From Pseudomonas sp. (GTDB lineage Bacteria > Pseudomonadota > Gammaproteobacteria > Pseudomonadales > Pseudomonadaceae), in NCBI GenBank assembly GCA_022448005.1, contig JAKUTK010000028.1, positions 1 through 60,762 of the forward strand: DNA of 60,762 bases. Direction: 5' to 3'. The notes under the pieces were generated by a model, which ran no database searches, was not told the DNA's origin, and saw nothing but the letters and a program-made list of their open reading frames with translations. The position numbers and the translations under genes are program-made. Shown in pieces: positions 36,571-44,303 of the stretch; position 1 is the first letter of the stretch, and every line of letters begins with the position of its first letter.

Positions 36571-38904
36571 CTACCGGGCGCTGTTCCCTTGCGCACCATC
36601 ATAAAGATGCTTCTGGAAGCCGAAAAACAGACTCTTGATCAGCTCCGGCCTACCTAGGTCTGCAACTGCATCGTTAATCGCGTTCCTGTAACGAAGCTTC
36701 AGCAAAGGGGAGAGCTTTTCCGGCCCCAATTCCTCCACTCCCTCCTTCACGTACTGCGACAGTACAAAGTCAAGAAAGGCTTCTTGCTTGTCTGTGAATT
36801 GCCCATGCAGCGTGCTGCGAGCTCTGCTGGCGCGCTCCTCTCGGGTCTGCGGTTCGTTGGAGAAGGCGACGTACGTCAGCACGTCGAACAGATCACTATG
36901 CTCGGCGTCGATGATTCGCTGCATTTCGTGCAAGACGTCGTTGCTGAAGCCGCGTTCAGCCAGGCCTTGCAGGAGGGAGCTGCGAGTATCCGGGGCGCTC
37001 CATAGCCCGCGTAACTCGTCCTCATCGTTGAAAAAGTCCGGCAGATTGCCGAACAGGCTTTCCAGGAACTGCGCAGCAGACATCGGTTTGCCATCGGCGC
37101 CGAGGTACATTGTCGCCATCATGCTCTTGATGCGGCGCACCGAACCGTTGCTAAGTCGGACCTCGATTACGTCCGGGCGCGGATCGCGCGGCGGCTTTGG
37201 CGGCCTGGGTTCGCGTTCATAGCCGCCTCGCTCCTCGCCAGTGCCGACGCCTCCGGTCTCGGCAGGCTCTATCGGTTCGCCATCCCACTCGGGGTCACTG
37301 AAGAGGTGATGAGCCTTCACGAAGTCATAGATGGTGAAGTACTCCTTGCCATCGAATAAACGCGTACCACGACCGATGATCTGCTTGAACTCAATCATGT
37401 TGGTCACCGGCCGCATCAGCACGATATTGCGGACGTTGCGCGCATCTACACTGGTGGAGAGCTTCTGCGAGGTCGTGAGAACGGTCGGTATGGTCTTCTC
37501 GTTATCCTGAAAATGCCGCAGGTGTTCTTCCCCCCGCGCACCATCATCGGCGGTCACTCGCACACAGTAGTCCGGTTCGCTGCTGCGCTTCCTCTGGTTG
37601 ATCAGGTCACGGACTTCCAACGCATGCTGTTGGGTGGCGCAGAACACCAGCGTCTTCTCGTTCGGCGCGATTTGCTCCATGAACAAGTTGACCCGATAGG
37701 CTTCCCGCTCCGGGATCCTGATGACTCGATTGAAGTCTGCCTCGAGATAGCGCCGTCCGGCCTCTACCTCGCCTTGGACGATTATTCCGTCGCCTGGCAC
37801 ATGCACATACTCATCAAGCGTTGTAGCGATCTGCTTGACCTTGAACGGCGTGAGGAAGCCGTCGTTGATGCCCTCCTTTAGCGAATACACATACACCGGC
37901 TCGCCGAAGTAGGCATAGGTGTCGACATTGTCCTTGCGCTTGGGCGTGGCGGTCAGGCCCAGTTGAACTGCCGGTGCGAAGTACTCAAGGATGCCGCGCC
38001 AGTTGCCCTCGTCGTTGGCGCCGCCACGGTGGCATTCATCGATGATGATGAAATCGAAGAAATCCGCCGGGTACTCGCCAAAGTACGGCGTGCCGTTCGG
38101 CCCGCTCATGAATGTCTGGAAAATAGTGAAAAAGATGCTGCCGTTCTTCGGCACCTTGCCCTTTTTGCGAATTTCCTCCGGGGCGATGCGCACCAGCGCG
38201 TCTTCGGGGAAGGCCGAAAACGAGTTGTAAGCCTGATCCGCGAGAATGTTGCGGTCCGCCAGGAACAAAATGCGTGGCTGACGCTGGGCGTCGCGCTTGA
38301 GGTTCCAGCGACTTTTGAACAGCTTCCAGGCCAGCTGAAAGGCGATAAATGTCTTGCCTGTGCCGGTCGCCAGCGTCAGCAGAATTCGCGACTGCTGCGC
38401 TGCGATTGCTTCCAGCACCCGCTTGATCGCAATGTCCTGATAGTAGCGCGCACCCCAGGTGCCTCCCTTGTCTTCGAACGGAATGGCGGCGAAGCGCTCG
38501 CGCCATTCGTTGTGCTCGGCAAAGGTCAGGTTCCACAGTTCTTCCGGCGTGGGGAAGCTGAGCAAGTCGCCTTCGGCACCGGTGAGCATGTCGATAGCGT
38601 AGATACGCTGGCCATTAGTTGCGTAGGTGAAGCGGATTGCCAGCTTCTTTGCATAGCTTTTGGCCTGGCCTGCACCCTCGGTGTAGTGCTTGTCCCAGGC
38701 TTTCGCCTCGATCACGGCCAACTGAGTGTTGCGGTATACCAATACGTAATCGGCGATCTCCGCCTTGCCGCGTTGCCCCGCACCTTGGATGCGGCCATGA
38801 GTGATTTGAAACTCGCGTTGTACGCGGCTGCCATCGACCACGCCCCAGCCGGCTTCACGCAAGGCCGGGTCGATATGTTCGGCGCGGGTTTCAGCTTCGT
38901 TCAC
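36571..38904 (-). CDS. hsdR: Type I restriction enzyme R subunit
   Basis: Motor and nuclease subunit of 777 residues. The N-terminal PD-(D/E)xK nuclease region reads EIADYVLVYRNTQLAVIEAK; Walker A is ATGTGKT (179-185), Walker B is DECH (289-292), then GLTATPKRKDN and the C-terminal helicase block IIGRGTRLFDGKEYFTIYDF. It is the last gene of hsdM-hsdS-rhuM/fic-hsdR on the minus strand. It looks intact, but a type I R subunit needs M and S to cut DNA, and hsdM here is broken. The ATG at 38904 begins MNEAETRAEHIDPAL, typical for the EcoAI/EcoEI-like group. Confidence 0.93.
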   Translation of the reverse strand: MNEAETRAEHIDPALREAGWGVVDGSRVQREFQITHGRIQGAGQRGKAEIADYVLVYRNTQLAVIEAKAWDKHYTEGAGQAKSYAKKLAIRFTYATNGQRIYAIDMLTGAEGDLLSFPTPEELWNLTFAEHNEWRERFAAIPFEDKGGTWGARYYQDIAIKRVLEAIAAQQSRILLTLATGTGKTFIAFQLAWKLFKSRWNLKRDAQRQPRILFLADRNILADQAYNSFSAFPEDALVRIAPEEIRKKGKVPKNGSIFFTIFQTFMSGPNGTPYFGEYPADFFDFIIIDECHRGGANDEGNWRGILEYFAPAVQLGLTATPKRKDNVDTYAYFGEPVYVYSLKEGINDGFLTPFKVKQIATTLDEYVHVPGDGIIVQGEVEAGRRYLEADFNRVIRIPEREAYRVNLFMEQIAPNEKTLVFCATQQHALEVRDLINQRKRSSEPDYCVRVTADDGARGEEHLRHFQDNEKTIPTVLTTSQKLSTSVDARNVRNIVLMRPVTNMIEFKQIIGRGTRLFDGKEYFTIYDFVKAHHLFSDPEWDGEPIEPAETGGVGTGEERGGYEREPRPPKPPRDPRPDVIEVRLSNGSVRRIKSMMATMYLGADGKPMSAAQFLESLFGNLPDFFNDEDELRGLWSAPDTRSSLLQGLAERGFSNDVLHEMQRIIDAEHSDLFDVLTYVAFSNEPQTREERASRARSTLHGQFTDKQEAFLDFVLSQYVKEGVEELGPEKLSPLLKLRYRNAINDAVADLGRPELIKSLFFGFQKHLYDGAQGNSAR

Positions 38905-38969
38905 GGCAATATCCTTTTGGCATCATGCCCGGAGCATAACCCTCGGCGGCGTGGGTTTAGAAGGCGGAA

Positions 38970-39962
38970 TCAACCCGCGAGCATGTTCATGATCAGGCGA
39001 ATCAGCGTGTCTTTCTGCGCCGGGTCTGACTCCGCTACGAGCAAAGCGAGGGCGGCAAGGCCGATATCGTTGATCACTGGCTGGTTGGTAGCGTCCAGCA
39101 AGCGCCCATTGCGGTTGAGAAAGTCCACGAACAGAAACGCCCCGCTGCGCTTGTTGCCGTCGGCGAACGGGTGATTCTTGATCACGAAGTACAGCAGATG
39201 CGCAGCCTTGGCCTCCACGCTGGGGTAGGCCGGCTCGCCGAAAACCGTCTGATCCAGATTGCCCAGCAGGCCGGCCAGCCCGTCGCCGCGTTCCAGAGCG
39301 AATAGCTCGGTGGCTTCGCCGCGAGCCATCAACTCGGCTTTCAGGCGAGCCAGCGCCTGGCGGGCTTCGTCCAGCGTAGGCAGCGCGCCGCCGGCGATAG
39401 TGGGCGGGTCAGTCAGCAGGCCTTCGTCATACCGTTGAAGCAAGAGGAAGGTCTGCGCATAACGGGTAACGATGTCCACCAGCCCTCGGCCGGTATCGCT
39501 GAGTAACTCGGGGCTTTGCGCCGCTTTTCTCACCAGCTGCAGTGCGGCTTCCAGCTCCAGGGCATTGGCCTCGAAGCGTTGGCGATTGAGGGTATATCCC
39601 TGGGTAAGGTGCTCGCGCAGCAAGCGTGTGGCCCATTGACGGAACGACACGGCACGTTTGGAGCTGACCCGATAGCCCACCGAGATAATGGCGTCGAGGT
39701 TGTAGTGTTTGAGCTGCCGCTGGACCTGTCGCTTGCCTTCGGTTCGAACTGCTAAGAAATCCTTAGTAGTTGCGCCTTCAGCCAACTCTTCCTCTCGAAA
39801 GATGTTCTTCAGGTGCATCAGCACGTTCTCGGGCGTGGTTTCGAACAACTCCGCCATCTGTCGCTGAGTCATCCATACCGTATCGCGCCCGGCATCCAGC
39901 CGAACCTCGACCGGCTGGCCAGCCTCCTGAAAGATCACCAGTTCTTGATGAGCGGTATCCAT
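38970..39962 (-). CDS. RhuM-Fic/Doc fusion protein inside the restriction operon
   Basis: Protein of 330 residues. The N-terminal two-thirds match the virulence RhuM family (VWMTQRQMAELFETTPENVLMH, GYRVSSKRAVSFRQWA). The C-terminal part is a Fic/Doc domain with the core HPFADGNKRSGAF at 264-276. The motif ends NKR, as in Doc, rather than NGR. Fic domains transfer AMP or another group to a target protein. It lies 23 bases after hsdS and 65 before hsdR, same strand. No separate antitoxin gene or clear inhibitory motif was seen. RhuM-Fic genes often sit in type I restriction loci; their role is not settled. Confidence 0.88.
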   Translation of the reverse strand: MDTAHQELVIFQEAGQPVEVRLDAGRDTVWMTQRQMAELFETTPENVLMHLKNIFREEELAEGATTKDFLAVRTEGKRQVQRQLKHYNLDAIISVGYRVSSKRAVSFRQWATRLLREHLTQGYTLNRQRFEANALELEAALQLVRKAAQSPELLSDTGRGLVDIVTRYAQTFLLLQRYDEGLLTDPPTIAGGALPTLDEARQALARLKAELMARGEATELFALERGDGLAGLLGNLDQTVFGEPAYPSVEAKAAHLLYFVIKNHPFADGNKRSGAFLFVDFLNRNGRLLDATNQPVINDIGLAALALLVAESDPAQKDTLIRLIMNMLAG

Positions 39963-39985
39963 GTGTGCTCCGTGAGTTGATGCAG

Positions 39986-41185
39986 TTATAGCTGGCCGCT
40001 GAAGGCCTGGTGTAGCAGGGATTGCTTCAGTTCGTCGAGGGCAACGAGTTTTTTTTGGTAGATGGATTCGAGGCGTTGGGTTTCGGCTGACAAAGCTTCA
40101 ATCTTAGCTACAGTCTTTCGAATCTCAGTCAAGGGCGGTAACGGTAGTTCGAATCGAGCCAGCGCTTCGCCAGTGAAGTGCTGAATGCCCGCACCGTTGA
40201 AGTGCGTCTTCAATTCTCCGCTTTTATCTTGGCTGTACAGGTAATACAGAAACCACTTGTTATGCTCGGGCTCATCGAAGCGAACCCGATGAAGCGCTTT
40301 CTGAAAGTGTATTGGATAGTCCTCGTTCCAGATTGCTGCTCTGCCAGGGTAACCCCCTTCACAAATCAGAACGTCACCCTTTATGGCGGTGTACTTCCCC
40401 GACTCCTCTGGGAGGAACGGCATTTGGAGAACATCCGATAAATCGAAGACAAACCAGCGGACATTTAAGTTACGCAGATAGGGCCGGAGCACTCCTTTGT
40501 TTTTTGCTTTGTCCAACATCTTCCCAAGGGAGTGCTTTGCAATGTCCCTGATCTTTTTAACTTGCCATTCTTCACCTTGTTGAGAAAAAACTAAATGCAA
40601 ATGGCTTTCAAAAAGTGCACGGACGTTTATCAAATTTTTTTCAGCGTTGGCCCGGGCCTTAGCGAAGTTTCCGAAGGCTTCGTCGAGAATGGAAACAATC
40701 CGCTGTTGTACAGCAATAGGTGGAATGGGAATTTCATAAGTTTGTAGAAACTCCTTTGAAACGCGCTTATGACCTACCGCTCCAGTCATGAATGTAGCGC
40801 CTTGCTCGCGGAATGTAGGCTGCAACAAGAAATAATAGAGATATTCTGATTTGAGCTCCGCGTGCGGGCGGACTACAAAATATTCACTGGAGCCAAAGCC
40901 AATTCCGTTTACCAGTTCGCGTGCAATGCCTAGCTTGCCGTTTTCAAAACAGGGCGTGATCTTGGCGAGCAAAACATCACCGTCTGCAAAGTAGGTATAG
41001 CTTCCAGCTACCTCCGAAAATATGCGCGTACGGCTTGGGTTGAGGTACTTCAAATCTATGCCGAGGTCCTCCATAGGGGCGAAGGAGACCACGTCAGTCT
41101 CTGCAAGTTTTGCTCTTGCTTCAGACTTGGGTGGCCTAAACGTGCAGACCTCGCTGAGTCGCTTGGTCACCCAGCTCGCCTTCAC
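39986..41185 (-). CDS. hsdS: Type I restriction enzyme S subunit
   Basis: Specificity subunit of 399 residues with two target-recognition domains. Domain 1 ends at TYEIPIPPIAVQQRIVSILD, leading to a long helical spacer; domain 2 ends at FELPLPPLTEIRKTVAKIE and a second helix. The GTG start at 41185 overlaps the hsdM stop. The coding sequence is visibly richer in A and T (runs of T and A around 40040-40060, 40560-40660) than neighbouring genes, as expected for a recently acquired, fast-evolving specificity gene. Recognition sequence cannot be read. Confidence 0.9.
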   Translation of the reverse strand: MKASWVTKRLSEVCTFRPPKSEARAKLAETDVVSFAPMEDLGIDLKYLNPSRTRIFSEVAGSYTYFADGDVLLAKITPCFENGKLGIARELVNGIGFGSSEYFVVRPHAELKSEYLYYFLLQPTFREQGATFMTGAVGHKRVSKEFLQTYEIPIPPIAVQQRIVSILDEAFGNFAKARANAEKNLINVRALFESHLHLVFSQQGEEWQVKKIRDIAKHSLGKMLDKAKNKGVLRPYLRNLNVRWFVFDLSDVLQMPFLPEESGKYTAIKGDVLICEGGYPGRAAIWNEDYPIHFQKALHRVRFDEPEHNKWFLYYLYSQDKSGELKTHFNGAGIQHFTGEALARFELPLPPLTEIRKTVAKIEALSAETQRLESIYQKKLVALDELKQSLLHQAFSGQL

Positions 41186-42602
41186 AGCAGCCCCCTGATC
41201 TTTGCCAGAAGATCCGTAGTTTCCGCATCCAGCAAAATAATCTCATCCATGATTATCTGCGGGCTGCGATAAGTTACGTCTTCGGCGCTATGTGGGTTTT
41301 TCACTGACAGGTCATGGCTCGCCGAATCGATGCTGGCTACACCGACACTCCAACTCTTCGGCGAATCGGCAAAAGTCTTTTGCAACTCGATAAATTCGGC
41401 CAGATCGACATCATTTAGCGGGTTGGTCTTGCCCATATTGCGGCCGGGGTCGAGCTGGTAGTACCAGACCTTGCGCGTCGGCGCGCCCTTGGTAAAGAAC
41501 AGCACCACGGTCTTGACGCCTGCGCCCTGAAAGGTGCCGCTCGGGCAGTCGAGCACGGTATGCAGGTTGCAGCTTTCCAGCAGCAATTTGCGCAAGCTGA
41601 CCGAGGCGTTGTCGCTGTTGCTGAGGAAGGTGTTCTTGATGACCACCGCGCCGTGCCCGCCGGCCTTGAGGATCTTGATGAAGTGCTGGAGAAACAGGAA
41701 AGCGGTTTCACCGGTCTTGATCGGGAAGTTCTGCTGGACCTCTTTGCGTTCCTTGCCGCCAAACGGCGGGTTGGCCAGCACGATGTCGAAGCGATCCTTG
41801 TCCTGAATGTCGCTGAGGTTTTCCGTCAGGGTGTTGGTGTGGATGATGTTCGGCGCTTCGATGCCATGCAGGATCATGTTCATAATGGCGACGACGTAGG
41901 CGAGGCTCTTTTTCTCCTTGCCGTAGAAGGTGTGCTTTTGCAGGGTTTCCTGCTGGCGTGTGGTCAGGTTCGGCTGGCTGCCGATCCGACCGCGCCGTCG
42001 TAAATGCTTTGGCCGATTTGCGGAGCGACCACCTTGATCATGGCGCGGATCAGCGGGCGCGGGGTGTAGTACTCACCGCCGTTGCGCCCGGCGTTGCCCA
42101 TGTTTCTGATCTTGACTTCGTAAAGGTGCGAGAGCTCGTGTTTCTCGGTCTGCGAGCCGAAGCGCAGACCATCGACGATTTCCAGCACTTCGCGCAGGTT
42201 GTAGCCGCTCTGGATGCGGTTCTTCAGCTCGCCGAATATCTCGCCGATCTTGTACTGGATGGTGTCCGGACCTTCGGCCTTCTGCTTGAAGCCATGCAGG
42301 TAGGGAAACAGCTTGGTATTGACGAAATCCTTGAGGTCATCGCCGGTCAGGGCGTTGTTATGGTCGATCTGGCCATTCGCGGTCTTCGGCGCCGCCCAGC
42401 GCTCCCAACGGTATTCAGGGTCAAGGATGTACAGGTAATACCTGCCCTCAAGCTCGGCCTCAAGCGCTTTTTCCTGCTCCAGCGCGTCGAGGTATTTGAG
42501 AAAAAGCAGCCAGGAGGTTTGCTCGGTGTAGTCGAGCTCGCTGGTACAGCCGGCATCCTTGTGCAGGATGTCGTCGATGTTCTTGAAGGCCTGTTCAAAC
42601 AT
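41182..42602 (-). pseudogene. hsdM: Type I restriction enzyme M subunit, broken by a deletion/frameshift
   Basis: The 5' part (42602-41964, 212 residues) runs normally from MFEQAFKNIDDILHKDAG to EYYTPRPLIRAMIKVV and IYDGAVGSA, then leaves the frame and stops at 41964 (ASRT). The 3' part continues in another frame from LTTRQQETLQKHTFYGKEK through IMNMILHGIEAPN, the catalytic NPPF (VLANPPFGG) and SYRSP-like end to 41182. Intact family members read GSAGFLxEA... between the halves, so roughly 8-14 codons, including the SAM-binding motif, are missing and the frame is shifted. The restriction system is therefore probably inactive, unless the break is a sequencing or assembly error. Confidence 0.88.
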
Positions 42603-42669
42603 GGCGGGCAGCTATTCCGTGAAGTGCCGGCTGGATCATAGCGGGCCGCTGGCACAAATCGCAGGCAAT

Positions 42670-42704
42670 AAAAAACCCCAAGGAGGTTAATTTCGCTTGG
42701 GGTT
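42670..42704 (-). terminator. Rho-independent terminator of tRNA-Phe
   Basis: ACCCCAAG (minus-strand arm from 42703-42696) pairs with CTTGGGGT (42682-42675), loop of 13 bases, followed by TTTTTATT. It lies 12 bases after the tRNA 3' end and isolates the tRNA from hsdM. Confidence 0.8.
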
Positions 42705-42715
42705 CTCGGTATTAG

Positions 42716-42791
42716 TGGTGCCCAGGGACGGAATCGAACCGCCGACACGGGGATTTTCAATCCCCTGCTCTACCGACTGAGCTACCTGGGC
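42716..42791 (-). tRNA. tRNA-Phe (anticodon GAA)
   Basis: A 76-base cloverleaf with an encoded CCA end. Acceptor GCCCAGG pairs with CCTGGGC; D-arm GCTCAGTCGGTAGAGC; anticodon stem GGGGA/TCCCC region with loop TTGAAAA giving anticodon GAA; T-arm GGCGGTTCGATTCCGTC with a normal GTTCGATTC loop. Transcribed on the minus strand from a strong promoter 12 bases upstream. It forms the border of the accessory restriction region. Confidence 0.97.
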
Positions 42792-42802
42792 AACGGGGCG
42801 CT

Positions 42803-42831
42803 ATTAGACGGATTTGGGGTTTGCCTGTCAA
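42803..42831 (-). promoter_or_regulatory. Sigma-70-type promoter of tRNA-Phe
   Basis: On the minus strand: a perfect -35 TTGACA (42831-42826), a 17-base spacer and -10 TCTAAT (42808-42803). The next bases are GC-rich (AGCGCCCCG), the discriminator type typical of stable-RNA promoters under stringent control. Confidence 0.82.
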
Positions 42832-42909
42832 GCGTGGCTTTGAAAATATTTAGCTAGAACGGGCATTTAGCGATCTATGCGGGCGGTTTGGTCTATAGGC
42901 GCGGTAGCA

Positions 42910-42942
42910 AACCTTGGCGCTGGCTCTTGCTGCGCCAAGGTT
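42910..42942 (-). terminator. Stem-loop after yggX, likely terminator
   Basis: An eleven-pair perfect stem, AACCTTGGCGC / GCGCCAAGGTT, with an 11-base loop, lies ten bases after the yggX stop. The U-run on the minus strand is short (TTTGC). It separates the yggX operon from the tRNA-Phe promoter. Confidence 0.6.
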
Positions 42943-42951
42943 GCGAATGCC

Positions 42952-43224
42952 TTACTCGCTCGGTGGCACGTAGCCTTCGGCCTGGGCGTATTCTTCGCCT
43001 GAGAGATATTTGCCCATCTCGGTCTGCAGGAATTTGCGGTCCTCGGCGTTCATCATGTTCAGCCTGCGCTCGTTGATCAGCATGGTCTGGTGCTTCTGCC
43101 AATCGTCCCAGGCTTTCTTCGAGACGTTGTTGTAGATGTCTTCACCCTTGGCGCCGGGATAAGGCGGGCGCTCCAGGCCGGGCAGTTCTTCTTTGTACTT
43201 GCGGCAGTTCACGGTGCGGGTCAT
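42952..43224 (-). CDS. yggX: Oxidative damage protection protein / Fe(2+)-trafficking protein YggX
   Basis: Cytosolic protein of 90 residues thought to guard iron-sulfur clusters and handle labile iron. The N-terminal [20 protein letters not shown] with its conserved Cys, and [20 protein letters not shown], are diagnostic. Its start overlaps the mutY stop by four bases, so it is coupled to mutY, itself an iron-sulfur enzyme. Confidence 0.97.
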   Translation of the reverse strand: MTRTVNCRKYKEELPGLERPPYPGAKGEDIYNNVSKKAWDDWQKHQTMLINERRLNMMNAEDRKFLQTEMGKYLSGEEYAQAEGYVPPSE

Positions 43225-44303
43225 GACATCTCTCCTGCGTTCAATTCGGCGGCGGCGCGCTTGAGCAGCGTCTTCACCGGGGCGGCGAGCCCCAGTCGCG
43301 GCGGGGTGGCGAGGTTATACCAGAGCCAGTCCGGCTCGGCCACGGCGCCGACTTCTGACTTGACTCTGATCAGCCAGGGCTCGATGGCCAATTGAAAATG
43401 ACTGAAGGTATGGGTCAGGGTGGGGAGCTCGCGGCGCTGCTGCAATTGCAAGGCGTGACGTGCAGCGAGTGGGTCGAGTGCGGTTAGATCGTCCAGCTCC
43501 GGCAGGCTCCAGAGTCCGCCCCAAAGTCCCGTAGGAGGGCGGCGATAGAGCAGTATGGCGCCCTCATGGTTGGCCAGCAGCGGCATCAGGGTGCGCTTGC
43601 GCGGTAATGTCTTGCGCGGCTTGGGCGTCGGAAATTCGGTTTCGCGGCCCATCAGGTGGGCGCGGCAGCCGCTCTTCAGCGGGCAGAGCAGGCAGCTGGG
43701 TTTGCTGCGCGTGCAGAGTGTCGCGCCCAGGTCCATCATCGCCTGGGTGTAATGATTGACTCGAGTTTGTGGGGTCAGCCGCTCGGCCACGTCCCATAGC
43801 TGCCGGGCGACCTTTGGCTCGCCGGGATAGCCCTCCAGTGCGGCAAAGCGGGCCAGTACGCGCTTGACGTTGCCGTCCAGAATCGGTGCCCGCAGGCCCA
43901 TGCTCAGACTGGCAATGGCGCCGGCAGTGGACCGTCCAATGCCCGGCAGCTCGGCCAGCTGTTCCACGTCTTGCGGAAACTCACCGCTGTGCTCGGCAAC
44001 AACCAGTTTGGCGGTCTTGTGCAGGTTTCGTGCACGGCTGTAGTAACCCAACCCCGTCCACAGATGCAGTACTTCGTCCTCTGGCGCGCTGGCCAGGGCT
44101 TCGACGGTGGGAAGCGCTGTCATGAAACGGTCGAAATAGCCGAGCACGGTGCTGACCTGCGTCTGCTGCAGCATGATCTCCGATACCCACACACGGTAGG
44201 GCGTGATGCCTTGCTGCCAGGGCAGATCCTTGCGGCCGTGGCGGTCGTACCAGTCGAGAACGGCGACGCCGAACTGCGCGTCGCTTAGCGCTTGCTGGAT
44301 CAT
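43221..44303 (-). CDS. mutY: A/G-specific adenine DNA glycosylase MutY
   Basis: Base-excision repair enzyme of 360 residues that removes adenine mispaired with 8-oxoguanine. Features: [23 protein letters not shown] with the catalytic Glu, helix-hairpin-helix [15 protein letters not shown] with the catalytic Asp in [13 protein letters not shown], the four-cysteine [4Fe-4S] loop [17 protein letters not shown], and a C-terminal Nudix-like 8-oxoG recognition domain. Its start overlaps the asmA stop and its stop overlaps yggX, forming asmA-mutY-yggX on the minus strand. Confidence 0.97.
   Translation of the reverse strand: MIQQALSDAQFGVAVLDWYDRHGRKDLPWQQGITPYRVWVSEIMLQQTQVSTVLGYFDRFMTALPTVEALASAPEDEVLHLWTGLGYYSRARNLHKTAKLVVAEHSGEFPQDVEQLAELPGIGRSTAGAIASLSMGLRAPILDGNVKRVLARFAALEGYPGEPKVARQLWDVAERLTPQTRVNHYTQAMMDLGATLCTRSKPSCLLCPLKSGCRAHLMGRETEFPTPKPRKTLPRKRTLMPLLANHEGAILLYRRPPTGLWGGLWSLPELDDLTALDPLAARHALQLQQRRELPTLTHTFSHFQLAIEPWLIRVKSEVGAVAEPDWLWYNLATPPRLGLAAPVKTLLKRAAAELNAGEMS

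Noticed and set aside
37963..39174. 403-codon frame opposite hsdR and the rhuM/fic gene
   Set aside because: It spans two well-supported genes and their spacer on the other strand and matches nothing known to me.
41960..42003. Programmed frameshift in hsdM
   Set aside because: There is no slippery run at the break, and coding sequence conserved in the family is missing, so a deletion explains it better.
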